64,000 nt of DNA from DAIDKA01 sp035487155 (GTDB lineage: Bacteria > Pseudomonadota > Gammaproteobacteria > Steroidobacterales > Steroidobacteraceae), in NCBI GenBank assembly GCA_035487155.1, contig DATHMK010000023.1, forward strand, positions 1 to 64,000, in the 5' to 3' direction. Position numbers and translations under genes: made by a program. The stretch's first letter is position 1; every line of letters starts with the position of its first letter. Positions 8,886 to 15,046 of this stretch are shown here, one piece after another. The notes below the pieces were generated by a model. It was not told where the DNA came from, ran no database searches, and was given only the letters and a program-made list of their open reading frames with translations.

Positions 8886-8967
8886 TGTCACATCAGGCGT
8901 GGGCAAAGCCTCGCATAGAGCGAGCTGTGGCACCGTTGACCCCGTCGCAGATACAAGATGTCACATC
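8886..8967 (+). repeat. Direct repeats TGTCACATC upstream of sigma-54 promoter
   Basis: The 9-mer TGTCACATC occurs at 8886-8894 and 8959-8967, about 128-120 and 55-47 bases before the predicted start of the candidate small RNA. GACA or GGCA follows each TGTC at 11-12 bases. They may be activator sites. The rest of 8744-8985 shows no coding capacity; it holds an A/T-rich stretch near 8765-8800, probably part of the mltD promoter region. Confidence 0.4.
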
Positions 8968-8987
8968 GCGCCGGACATATCGGGCTC

Positions 8988-9004
8988 TGGCATGACCGTT
9001 GCTT
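8988..9004 (+). promoter_or_regulatory. Sigma-54 promoter
   Basis: TGGCATG-ACCG-TTGCTT matches the RpoN consensus TGGCACG-N4-TTGCW at nearly every position. The invariant GG (8989-8990) and GC (9001-9002) are separated by exactly 10 bases. Transcription should start near 9014 on the plus strand. Confidence 0.72.
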
Positions 9005-9013
9005 ATCTATAGG

Positions 9014-9196
9014 GAAGAGATGGCCCAAGGGGCCGGGGAAGGAAGAAACGCAGGCGGATCGGCCGGAGATACCAAATACACCAGGCAGCGGCGCAAGCGC
9101 ATGCCTTTGAGAACCGGACAAGAACCAGAAGAATTGCTCCTCCACAGCAAGCAAGCAAGCGACCAGATCAACCCCGCCCCCGGCGGGGTTTTTTTT
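9014..9196 (+). ncRNA. Candidate sigma-54-dependent small RNA (about 183 nt)
   Basis: This unit runs from the predicted sigma-54 start to a strong intrinsic terminator and contains no closed reading frame: an ATG at 9020 reads through the terminator. The sequence has A/G-rich segments (GGAAGGAAGAAACG near 9040; ACAAGAACCAGAAGAA near 9119), which could be Hfq-binding. A single-stranded CTCCTCC at 9137-9143 is complementary to Shine-Dalgarno sequences, and a GCAAGCAAGCAAGC run follows. Size and promoter class recall GlmY of enterobacteria and the RpoN-dependent CrcZ of Pseudomonas, but I see no sequence identity to either. It could also be an untranslated leader, though the terminator argues against that. 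Confidence 0.5.
9170..9196 (+). terminator. Rho-independent terminator
   Basis: AACCCCGCC (9170-9178), a 3-base loop, GGCGGGGTT (9182-9190) and a run of eight T (9189-9196) form a textbook intrinsic terminator. No protein gene ends just upstream, so it most likely ends the candidate small RNA. Confidence 0.88.
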
Positions 9197-9225
9197 GGCC
9201 CGCGATTCCGGTGCACAATGCCGGC

Positions 9226-9603
9226 ATGCCCTTCACTCATACACTCTTCGGTCCCGCCCGCGGCGCTGCGCGCCGCGGGCATAAATCATCGCCGGAGCAC
9301 AATCCGGCATTGCAGGACATCTGGCACGTGATTGCCGGCGTGCCACGCGGCCAGGTCGCCACCTATGGCGAAGTGGCGCGGGCGGCAGGCCTGCCGGGTC
9401 GCGCGCGCATGACGGCCTATGCGCTGCGCATGGCACCGGATGACCTGGCGTTGCCCTGGCACCGCATTCTGGGTGCGGGCGGCCGCATCGTGTTCCCACC
9501 CGGCTCCAAACACTTCCGCGAACAGGCGCGGCGACTGCGCAGCGAGGGCGTGACGGTCACCCAGGGCAAGGTGCCCAAAGCCGTCATTGCCGATCTGGGT
9601 TAG
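9226..9603 (+). CDS. Alkyltransferase-like protein (MGMT-fold, non-catalytic)
   Basis: A 125-residue protein with the DNA-binding domain of O6-alkylguanine alkyltransferases. VPRGQVATYGEVARAAGLPG is the helix-turn-helix, with the arginine finger at R-A-R-M-T-A-YALRM. The catalytic PCHR motif is replaced by PWHR (Trp78 for Cys), the hallmark of Atl proteins, which bind O6-alkylguanine without repairing it and, in studied members, recruit nucleotide excision repair. It therefore cannot transfer the alkyl group. The ATG at 9226 is preferred over an in-frame GTG at 9211. No Shine-Dalgarno is visible. Confidence 0.88.
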   Translation: MPFTHTLFGPARGAARRGHKSSPEHNPALQDIWHVIAGVPRGQVATYGEVARAAGLPGRARMTAYALRMAPDDLALPWHRILGAGGRIVFPPGSKHFREQARRLRSEGVTVTQGKVPKAVIADLG

Positions 9604-9674
9604 CTCTCATCTAATCTTTAATAACTTGTAACCCACGTCAGCGTGCCGCCTGGGGCGTCGTTGTTACCCTCACG

Positions 9675-9691
9675 AGGCGAAAGTTTCGCCT
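9675..9691. promoter_or_regulatory. Palindrome upstream of small secreted protein gene
   Basis: AGGCGAAA-g-TTTCGCCT is a perfect 8-bp inverted repeat with a single central base, 43 bases before the gene at 9734. It may be an operator or the base of a leader hairpin; there is no T-tract. Confidence 0.4.
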
Positions 9692-9733
9692 GCAGTTGAC
9701 GACTCAATGACCCACGTTCCAGGAGCTGCCGCT

Positions 9734-10075
9734 ATGTCAAACAGATTTCGTAAGACGCTGACCTTCGCCGCCGCCGCGGTAATGCTTGCGGGCGTGGTCG
9801 GAACCGCTTCGGCCGAAACCACCTGGCAGAAGAATCATCCGCGCCGGACCCAGGTCAATCATCGGCTGAACAACCAGAACCGCCGAATCCACAACGATGT
9901 GAAGAACGGCACCATGACCAAGGGCCAGGCGGCCGCCGCGCACAAGGAAGATCACCAGGTGCGCCAGGAAGAGCGTGACATGGCCAGCCAGAACGGCGGC
10001 CACATCACCAAGCCCGAGCAGCGCGTGCTGAACAAGCAGGAAAACGGCATCAGCAGCCAGATTCCGCCGAAGTAA
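9734..10075 (+). CDS. Small exported protein with two Asn-Gly-x-[Met/Ile]-Thr-Lys repeats
   Basis: 113 residues beginning with a clear signal peptide (about residues 1-27, cleaved after TASA). The mature part is rich in His, Asn, Gln and charged residues. It contains two similar helix-loop-helix-like units, one around NGTMTKGQA and one around NGGHITKPEQ, spaced by about 30 residues. They resemble EF-hand frames but lack the acidic calcium ligands. AGGAG at 9721-9725 gives ideal spacing to the ATG at 9734. I recall similar uncharacterised exported proteins in other Proteobacteria. Function unknown. Confidence 0.82.
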   Translation: MSNRFRKTLTFAAAAVMLAGVVGTASAETTWQKNHPRRTQVNHRLNNQNRRIHNDVKNGTMTKGQAAAAHKEDHQVRQEERDMASQNGGHITKPEQRVLNKQENGISSQIPPK

Positions 10076-10087
10076 TCGCGCCGCGTT

Positions 10088-10119
10088 CACGCGCCGGCAG
10101 GTGACACTGCCGGCGCGTG
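10088..10119. terminator. Inverted-repeat terminator between convergent genes
   Basis: CACGCGCCGGCAG (10088-10100) pairs perfectly with CTGCCGGCGCGTG (10107-10119) across a 6-base loop. It lies between two convergent genes. T-tracts are poor on both sides, so it may act as a strong hairpin for both transcripts. Confidence 0.6.
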
Positions 10120-10133
10120 AGTCTTCATCACTG

Positions 10134-11144
10134 CTACTCCGAGGATTCTGCGCCCGCAGCCACGAAGGCCAGATCGCTCAAGGACACCTTGGCGAGATCA
10201 AAATCCCGAGCCGCAGCCGCCATGCGCGTCATGGCCTGCAGGATCGGCATCGCGGGCTTGCGCTCCCCTGGCTTCAATCGATGGAAGCGCACCGGGTTGA
10301 TGCGGGCCACCACGTAGTTGCGCAGGTACGGCGACTTCATGCCGCGCTCCTGCAGCGCCGTCACGATGCGCTTGACCCGCTCATCGATCTGCAGCAGCCG
10401 GGCCGCCAGATCGGCCCGCTCGCGCAGGCTCACCGTGAGGGTCTTCTCGGAGAACCGATCGACCTTCCTCAGGAAGGAGTTGTAGGCACCGCCGCCGAAG
10501 CGCGCATTCTTCTCGTAGATCGCGCCCAGCGTCAGCAATTCCGCCGCTTCGAAATGTTCGGCGAAAGCCGACTCCTTGCGGGTCGGTTCGCGCTTGGCCA
10601 GGTTGCGAGCCATGCGGATGACCTCGAGGCTCTTGTCCTTGAGGTTGTGGGCTTTTTCGGTATTGAGCGCGAGGATGCGGAAGGACAGGCTCTCATCAGG
10701 CGAGATGAGAGCCGTGATCTGTTTCAAACCCAGCACCTTCGCCGCGGCCAGCCGATGCCGGCCATTGGGAGTCCAGAAGCGGCCGCCCTCGCCCAGCACG
10801 ACGATCAGAGGATCCAGAAAGGCGCCCGTGGCTTCGATTGCAGCCGAGAGGCGCTTGGCGTGAGTGGGTGACAGATCGCGCTGGAAGGGCGTCGGTTCGA
10901 TGGCCGAGAACGGCAGTGAGGCCAGCAGCAGTGGTCGCCCGGACAGTGGCTCACGGTAGGCGCCGATTGTTGAACCGTCCGCCTTGAGCACGGCAGCCAC
11001 GACTTCGGACAGCAAGGGTTCATCGAGCGTGAGAACAATCTCGGCGCTCGCCAATCCCCGACGCAGGGTGGCAGGCCCCAGTTTGCCCGCCCGCCGTTTT
11101 GCGCCGCTCTTGCCGGCAGTTTTCTTCGCTTTCCTGGCAGCCAT
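10134..11144 (-). CDS. ParB N-terminal-domain protein (orphan)
   Basis: 336 residues. The N-terminus is very basic (Lys/Arg-rich residues 2-22). Residues about 75-160 contain a ParB/sulfiredoxin-fold nuclease-like domain with the PNGRHRLAAAKVLG box typical of ParB proteins. The remainder is helical and charged and has no recognisable CTP-switch motif beyond that box. No parA is adjacent, so chromosome partition is doubtful; such stand-alone ParB-domain proteins act as regulators or nucleases. The ATG at 11144 is preferred because a perfect TATAAT lies only 6 bases before it, so the upstream in-frame extension cannot be transcribed from that promoter. Confidence 0.8.
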   Translation of the reverse strand: MAARKAKKTAGKSGAKRRAGKLGPATLRRGLASAEIVLTLDEPLLSEVVAAVLKADGSTIGAYREPLSGRPLLLASLPFSAIEPTPFQRDLSPTHAKRLSAAIEATGAFLDPLIVVLGEGGRFWTPNGRHRLAAAKVLGLKQITALISPDESLSFRILALNTEKAHNLKDKSLEVIRMARNLAKREPTRKESAFAEHFEAAELLTLGAIYEKNARFGGGAYNSFLRKVDRFSEKTLTVSLRERADLAARLLQIDERVKRIVTALQERGMKSPYLRNYVVARINPVRFHRLKPGERKPAMPILQAMTRMAAAARDFDLAKVSLSDLAFVAAGAESSE

Positions 11145-11150
11145 GCCCCG

Positions 11151-11156
11151 ATTATA
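11151..11156 (-). promoter_or_regulatory. TATAAT -10 element adjoining a start codon
   Basis: On the minus strand, a consensus TATAAT is followed by CGGGGC and then ATG (11144). Transcription would start at or within a base of the A of the ATG, giving a leaderless mRNA. The -35 region is weak. Confidence 0.55.
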
Positions 11157-11252
11157 GGGCGATTGATCAGCAGCTGGCTTGAAGAGAAATGCAGCTGCCC
11201 TGATGGGGTCGGTTGGCGATATGGCCAAGATCCGCGGTTGTAGCCGAGATCG

Positions 11253-11525
11253 CTAACCGGTCCGAATAGTTCCCGGGACCTGTGGTTGCCGCGAAACATA
11301 GGAATTCGCCTTCCAGTCGTTCCTTTGGATCAGCACGACTCCCACTCCAATGACCAGGACCACCACGAATCCCACCAACGCCTTGCGGACAACCTCATGG
11401 GGAGGCTCATTGAACGCCAACGCCCGCGTAGCCCACATTAGGCCGCACATCACGGCAGCAAATATGACGATGAGTATTTTCTGGGCGATCTTGGCGATCA
11501 CTTTGCTCTCTTTGCGCCAAAACAT
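11253..11525 (-). CDS. Small two-segment membrane protein
   Basis: 90 residues with two predicted membrane segments: residues about 12-33 (ILIVIFAAVMCGLMWATRALAF) begin after a basic N-terminus, and a second hydrophobic stretch covers about 46-65 (ALVGFVVVLVIGVGVVLI). The C-terminal tail is polar. I do not recognise the family. The ATG at 11525 was chosen because the upstream extension is not hydrophobic and looks like out-of-frame sequence. It lies in a run of small genes on the same strand (11253-13592). Confidence 0.6.
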   Translation of the reverse strand: MFWRKESKVIAKIAQKILIVIFAAVMCGLMWATRALAFNEPPHEVVRKALVGFVVVLVIGVGVVLIQRNDWKANSYVSRQPQVPGTIRTG

Positions 11526-11595
11526 TTCCGGATGCGCAAGGACAGGCCAAGCAAGCACCCGCCGTGACGCCCTGCTTGCCAAAGGGACAATCGCG

Positions 11596-11865
11596 CTAAT
11601 GACTGAAGTCGGCGGGCTTTCGCAACGGGTCCGAGGTCGCCCGATCCTTTTCACCGTTCAATTCGGCCTCGATTTGGGCCTGCGGCGGTGGCGGTGGTAC
11701 CCGGCCAGAGCTGAGAAACAGCAATGCCCAACCCAGGTTGCTCGCGCCAGGGGATCTGCGCCGGGAGGCGCGCCGGCTGCTACCCATGAGATAGAGGCCC
11801 AGAAGCACCACGGCCACGAACAGGGCACCCAGAATCAATGGCAGGCTATTCAGACCGAAGCGCAT
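11596..11865 (-). CDS. Small membrane protein downstream of macro-domain gene
   Basis: 89 residues. A hydrophobic helix (residues 6-27, SLPLILGALFVAVVLLGLYL) is followed by an Arg/Ser-rich cytoplasmic loop (RRASRRR). A short second hydrophobic stretch (about 45-53) and a polar, Pro-rich tail follow. The ATG at 11865 overlaps the end of the macro-domain gene by 20 bases, suggesting the two are co-translated. Family not recognised. The long upstream in-frame extension runs antiparallel to the macro-domain codons and is not real. Confidence 0.6.
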   Translation of the reverse strand: MRFGLNSLPLILGALFVAVVLLGLYLMGSSRRASRRRSPGASNLGWALLFLSSGRVPPPPPQAQIEAELNGEKDRATSDPLRKPADFSH

Positions 11866-12358
11866 GCCGGTATCTTGCATAGTCCTCGGCCGAATAACAG
11901 CAGAAGATGACTTCCCCGGGTCCGCGGCCGAGCCCGACAAACTCCCTGACGGATGTGATGGCCATCGCCGTGGCCGGATCCTTCGGATAGCCATAGGCGC
12001 CGGTACTGATGGCCGGGAAAGCGATCGACTCGATGGAATGTTCAAGCGCCAAACGCAGGCATTGGCGGTAACAGGAGCCCAAAAGCTGCGCCTCGCCGTC
12101 ATTGCCGCCGCTCCAGACCGGACCGACGGTGTGGATGATCCATTGGGCCTTGAGCCTGAATCCCGGCGTGATACGAGCCTCACCGGTCGGACAGCCGCCC
12201 AACTTGCGGCAGGCCTGCAGCAGTTCCGGTCCGGCGGCCTGGTGAATCGCGCCATCAACGCCAGCGCCGCCGAGCAGGCTCGAATTGGCGGCATTGACGA
12301 TGGCCCCGGCGTTCAGCGTAACGATGTCAGCCCGAATCACCTGCAGACTGCTGGGCAT
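11846..12358 (-). CDS. ymdB: Macro-domain protein (O-acetyl-ADP-ribose deacetylase family)
   Basis: 170 residues forming a single macro domain. DIVTLNAGAIVNAANSSLLGGAGVDGAIH is the ADP-ribose-binding signature, with the Asn and Asp residues of the MacroD/YmdB class. TGEARITPGF, WIIHTVGPVWSGG and PAISTGAYGYP (distal-ribose loop) follow. Enzymes of this class hydrolyse O-acetyl-ADP-ribose and remove ADP-ribose from proteins; in E. coli YmdB also modulates RNase III. It is cytoplasmic. No Shine-Dalgarno is visible before the ATG. The downstream small membrane-protein gene overlaps it. Confidence 0.92.
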   Translation of the reverse strand: MPSSLQVIRADIVTLNAGAIVNAANSSLLGGAGVDGAIHQAAGPELLQACRKLGGCPTGEARITPGFRLKAQWIIHTVGPVWSGGNDGEAQLLGSCYRQCLRLALEHSIESIAFPAISTGAYGYPKDPATAMAITSVREFVGLGRGPGEVIFCCYSAEDYARYRHALRSE

Positions 12359-12386
12359 GCGCGCGCCGAACGAATGCTGGTGCGCC

Positions 12387-12779
12387 CTACTTCGGTGGCG
12401 CCGAACTTGGCTGCAGCTGCTGACCGAGCTTGGCCAGGTCCTGGCTGATCTTGGTCAGCTGCTGCCCTTTTGCCGTCAGGCCGCTGCCGCACCGTGTTGC
12501 TTCGCTATGAAAGGCAGGCTCATCCATTTTGGTGACCTGTTCGATGATCAGATCCTCCACGTTGCCCTGGGTCGTGTGGCCCTCCAAACGCCCGAGGTAG
12601 TAGAGGGTCAACAGCTGTCCGGCAGACTTGACCTGAGGGTTGTCCGCCTGGGCCATTCTGAATCCGACCGCGATGCAACGAACGTCCGCGGCCGTCTCCG
12701 GATCCTGGGCGGGGGCCGCATAGACCAATGAGGGGCCCGCAGACGCGGCCAGAATGCAGATCAACCACTTCTTATTCAC
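12387..12779 (-). CDS. Small exported protein
   Basis: 130 residues beginning at GTG (12779) with GGAGA 8 bases upstream. A signal peptide covers about residues 1-20 (KKWLICILAASAGPSLVYA). The mature part contains two cysteines (in DVRCIAVGF and ATRCGSG), possibly disulfide-bonded, and the conserved-looking segment AGQLLTLYYLGRLEG. I recall similar uncharacterised periplasmic proteins in Sphingomonads and relatives. A TATACT hexamer about 75 bases upstream may be its -10 element. Function unknown. Confidence 0.75.
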   Translation of the reverse strand: MNKKWLICILAASAGPSLVYAAPAQDPETAADVRCIAVGFRMAQADNPQVKSAGQLLTLYYLGRLEGHTTQGNVEDLIIEQVTKMDEPAFHSEATRCGSGLTAKGQQLTKISQDLAKLGQQLQPSSAPPK

Positions 12780-12953
12780 CAGGGATTCTCCAATCGCAAC
12801 AGCGGGCTCGGACCCGTCTTTCATCGAGCGGGACGATGAAGGTAGTACGTCGCAGTATACGGAATCCTTACACCACGGCGAAACCACGCCCGCCAGCAGC
12901 TGCTGCAGCGAATGGCTTGCGGGAGCGACTGCCGGTGCGCCCCGCGATAGGTG

Positions 12954-13154
12954 CTACCGTGGCGGCTTGATCGGAGTGTCGGAGGGTATGCCGGAGACCT
13001 TCTTATCCTCGTCCTCTTCCTCGCCCTCCTCGGTGATATCCGGTGGATTGCCCGTCTCACCCAGACCGCGCTCGAAATCTGCGCTGTTGGTGAAGAGCGG
13101 CTTTTTGTCGATTTTCGGGGACCAGGGCTCGCGCTCCTTGCTGTCCTCTGCCAT
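12954..13154 (-). CDS. Small acidic hydrophilic protein
   Basis: 66 residues, no membrane segment or signal peptide, with a strongly acidic centre (EEGEEEDED) and a Lys/Pro-rich C-terminus. The ATG at 13154 has GGAG 6 bases upstream, which decides the start over two earlier in-frame starts. Probably intrinsically disordered. No family recognised. Confidence 0.6.
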   Translation of the reverse strand: MAEDSKEREPWSPKIDKKPLFTNSADFERGLGETGNPPDITEEGEEEDEDKKVSGIPSDTPIKPPR

Positions 13155-13256
13155 GTGCTGCTCCATTGTGCTGCCGACTCGCAACATTGCGATCCGGCGC
13201 CCGCAACATTCTAGGCGGGGCTGATTGTCATTGAAGTCGGTGGGCTCCTACAGCCT

Positions 13257-13592
13257 CTAGGAGGCGGGCGTCATGTGCTGCGCGCCGGCACTACCGCCCG
13301 GGACCGTGCCCGGGTCACGCTTCGCCGGGTCGGTCGTCTTCAAGGCCCGCGGCCAGGCCTGGAATTCCGCTGGGCTGAGGAAGCCATCGTGATTGACGTC
13401 GAGCGTGTCAAAGGCGTCGTACAAGTCCGGCGCCGCGAGCGCCTCCTGCCGGGAAATCCTGCCGTCATGGTTGGTGTCCAGAGTTGCGAAGGCGACCGGC
13501 TTGAGCTCCGGCCGGGCACCTTGTGCATAGCCCAGGTCACAGGCTGCGAGAATCATCAGCAGAAACGCGAACCATCGGGTTGTCGATTTCAT
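13257..13592 (-). CDS. Exported EF-hand protein
   Basis: 111 residues. A signal peptide (about 1-23, ending in GYA) precedes two canonical EF-hand loops: DTNHDGRISRQE near residue 39 and DVNHDGFLSPAE near residue 64. Both carry all acidic and Asn calcium ligands. Such periplasmic EF-hand proteins bind calcium; the partner is unknown. GGAG lies 5 bases before the ATG. It is the first gene of the small-gene run, and 122 bp separate it from the histidine kinase gene upstream on the same strand. Confidence 0.85.
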   Translation of the reverse strand: MKSTTRWFAFLLMILAACDLGYAQGARPELKPVAFATLDTNHDGRISRQEALAAPDLYDAFDTLDVNHDGFLSPAEFQAWPRALKTTDPAKRDPGTVPGGSAGAQHMTPAS

Positions 13593-13714
13593 TGCAGCTC
13601 CGGTATGTCAGGGACAGGGTAGGAGGCAGCCCCGGTGACTGCCACGGCGCAAGTGCTCAAGCGGAGCATCCGGGCGGCTGCAAGTCCCTGTCGGCGCGCA
13701 CCTACGAGCCGGCG

Positions 13715-15046
13715 CTAGGCTGTGGCAGATCGGAAACGCAGGGTGAATACGCAGCCTTCACCGGCGGCGGAACGCACCGTGATGGAACCCTCATTCATGC
13801 GCATGATGCGGCGCGAAATACTAAGGCCCACCCCCATGCCCTCGCGCTTGGTGGTGAAAAACGGCACGAACACATCATCCAGCTGGGTCTCATCGATGCC
13901 TGCGCCATTGTCGATGACCTGAAGCACCACTTGGCCATGTGCCTCTTCGAAGGCGCGCAGTTCGATGCGCGCACCGTCCCGTCCGGCGAGCGCGTCAAAT
14001 GCATTGCGCAGCAGATTGATGAGCACCTGCTCGACCTGGGAAGGATCGGCGCGGATTGTCAGTGCGGCATTGCTGCAGAGGATCTGCAGGGTGATTCCTC
14101 GCGAGCTGAGTTCTTCGGCCATCAGCGTGCGGATCTGCTCCAGCAGCGGCAGCACCACGACGTGCGCGAAAACCGGCAATGGCAGGTTGGCGAAACTGCG
14201 GTAGGCCTGCACAAACTCGAGCAGGCCGCTGCTGCGCGCATGGATCGCGGTGAGGCTGCGCAGCAGATCCTCATCGGCCCTGTCGGCCATGTTTTCCCGG
14301 ATCAGCCGGCTAAGCGAGATGATCGGTGTCACCGAGTTCATGATCTCGTGAGTCAGAACCCGGATCAGTTTCTGCCAGGACTCCACTTCCTGTCGATCCA
14401 GTTCGTCGCGGATGTTATGAAACGAGACGATCTGGTGCCGTCGCTGCTGCAGCTCGAAGGTCGTGGAGTACAGCACCAACCGCAGACTCTCATCGCCACC
14501 ATGGATGTCGACCATGGTGCGTTCGCCGTCCCCGAGCTGCTGCAGGATCTGCGGCAGGCGCGCGTCAATCCGGCCAAATGAGCGGCGATTCACCAGGTAG
14601 GGCACCCCGAACAGCCGGCGCGCCGGTGCATTCATGAGCAGCACCTCGCCGTGTTCATCGAAGCAGAACAGCGCCACCCCGACGTGCTCCACGATGGCTG
14701 CAAGGTATTGGTGATTCGCGGCCTTTTGCTGATTGAGCCGGCGGAATTCACCCGTGAGCAGACGATAGGCCTCCTGCAGCTGTCCGAAGACTCCACCCTT
14801 TGCAGGCACGGATACCGGGGTCGAGAAGTCGTGGTGGGCGATGACGGTGAGAAAACTGCTCAGATCGCGGCTGGTGCGCTCCGCGTACCGGATGAGATCC
14901 ATCACGCTGGCTACAATCAGCGCGCTCGTGACCAGCGGCGTTACCACCCATGGGGTGTTCAGCCAGCCCCAGACCAGCACGAAGCACAGCGCCGCGAGTA
15001 TCAATACCCGCAGCGCCACGTTGAGCCGGAAGTTACTCAAGCCCAT
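13715..15046 (-). CDS. Sensor histidine kinase (NtrY-like)
   Basis: 443 residues. Two N-terminal membrane helices (about 11-28 and 32-50) have almost no periplasmic loop, so the signal is probably sensed in the membrane or cytoplasm. A PAS-like region (about 110-205) follows. The phospho-acceptor is His233 in LTHEIMNS. The ATPase domain has LLRNAFDAL (N box), DNGAGID, PFFTTK and GMGVGLSISRRI. The start overlaps the response-regulator stop by 14 bases, so the pair is translationally coupled. It presumably phosphorylates that regulator, which activates the divergent exporter operon. Confidence 0.93.
   Translation of the reverse strand: MGLSNFRLNVALRVLILAALCFVLVWGWLNTPWVVTPLVTSALIVASVMDLIRYAERTSRDLSSFLTVIAHHDFSTPVSVPAKGGVFGQLQEAYRLLTGEFRRLNQQKAANHQYLAAIVEHVGVALFCFDEHGEVLLMNAPARRLFGVPYLVNRRSFGRIDARLPQILQQLGDGERTMVDIHGGDESLRLVLYSTTFELQQRRHQIVSFHNIRDELDRQEVESWQKLIRVLTHEIMNSVTPIISLSRLIRENMADRADEDLLRSLTAIHARSSGLLEFVQAYRSFANLPLPVFAHVVVLPLLEQIRTLMAEELSSRGITLQILCSNAALTIRADPSQVEQVLINLLRNAFDALAGRDGARIELRAFEEAHGQVVLQVIDNGAGIDETQLDDVFVPFFTTKREGMGVGLSISRRIMRMNEGSITVRSAAGEGCVFTLRFRSATA

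Noticed and set aside
9146..9161. GCAAGCAAGCAAGC run as a CRISPR or microsatellite array
   Set aside because: Only about three and a half 4-base units; no spacers or longer repeats anywhere in the window.
9020..9331. Possible small protein starting at ATG 9020 in the sigma-54 unit
   Set aside because: The frame runs through a strong terminator into the next gene and shows no signal peptide or domain; a non-coding RNA fits better.
3026..11144. Chromosome partition locus formed by the ParA-like and ParB-domain genes
   Set aside because: They are 7 kb apart, on opposite strands, separated by unrelated genes, and no parS-like palindromes were noticed.
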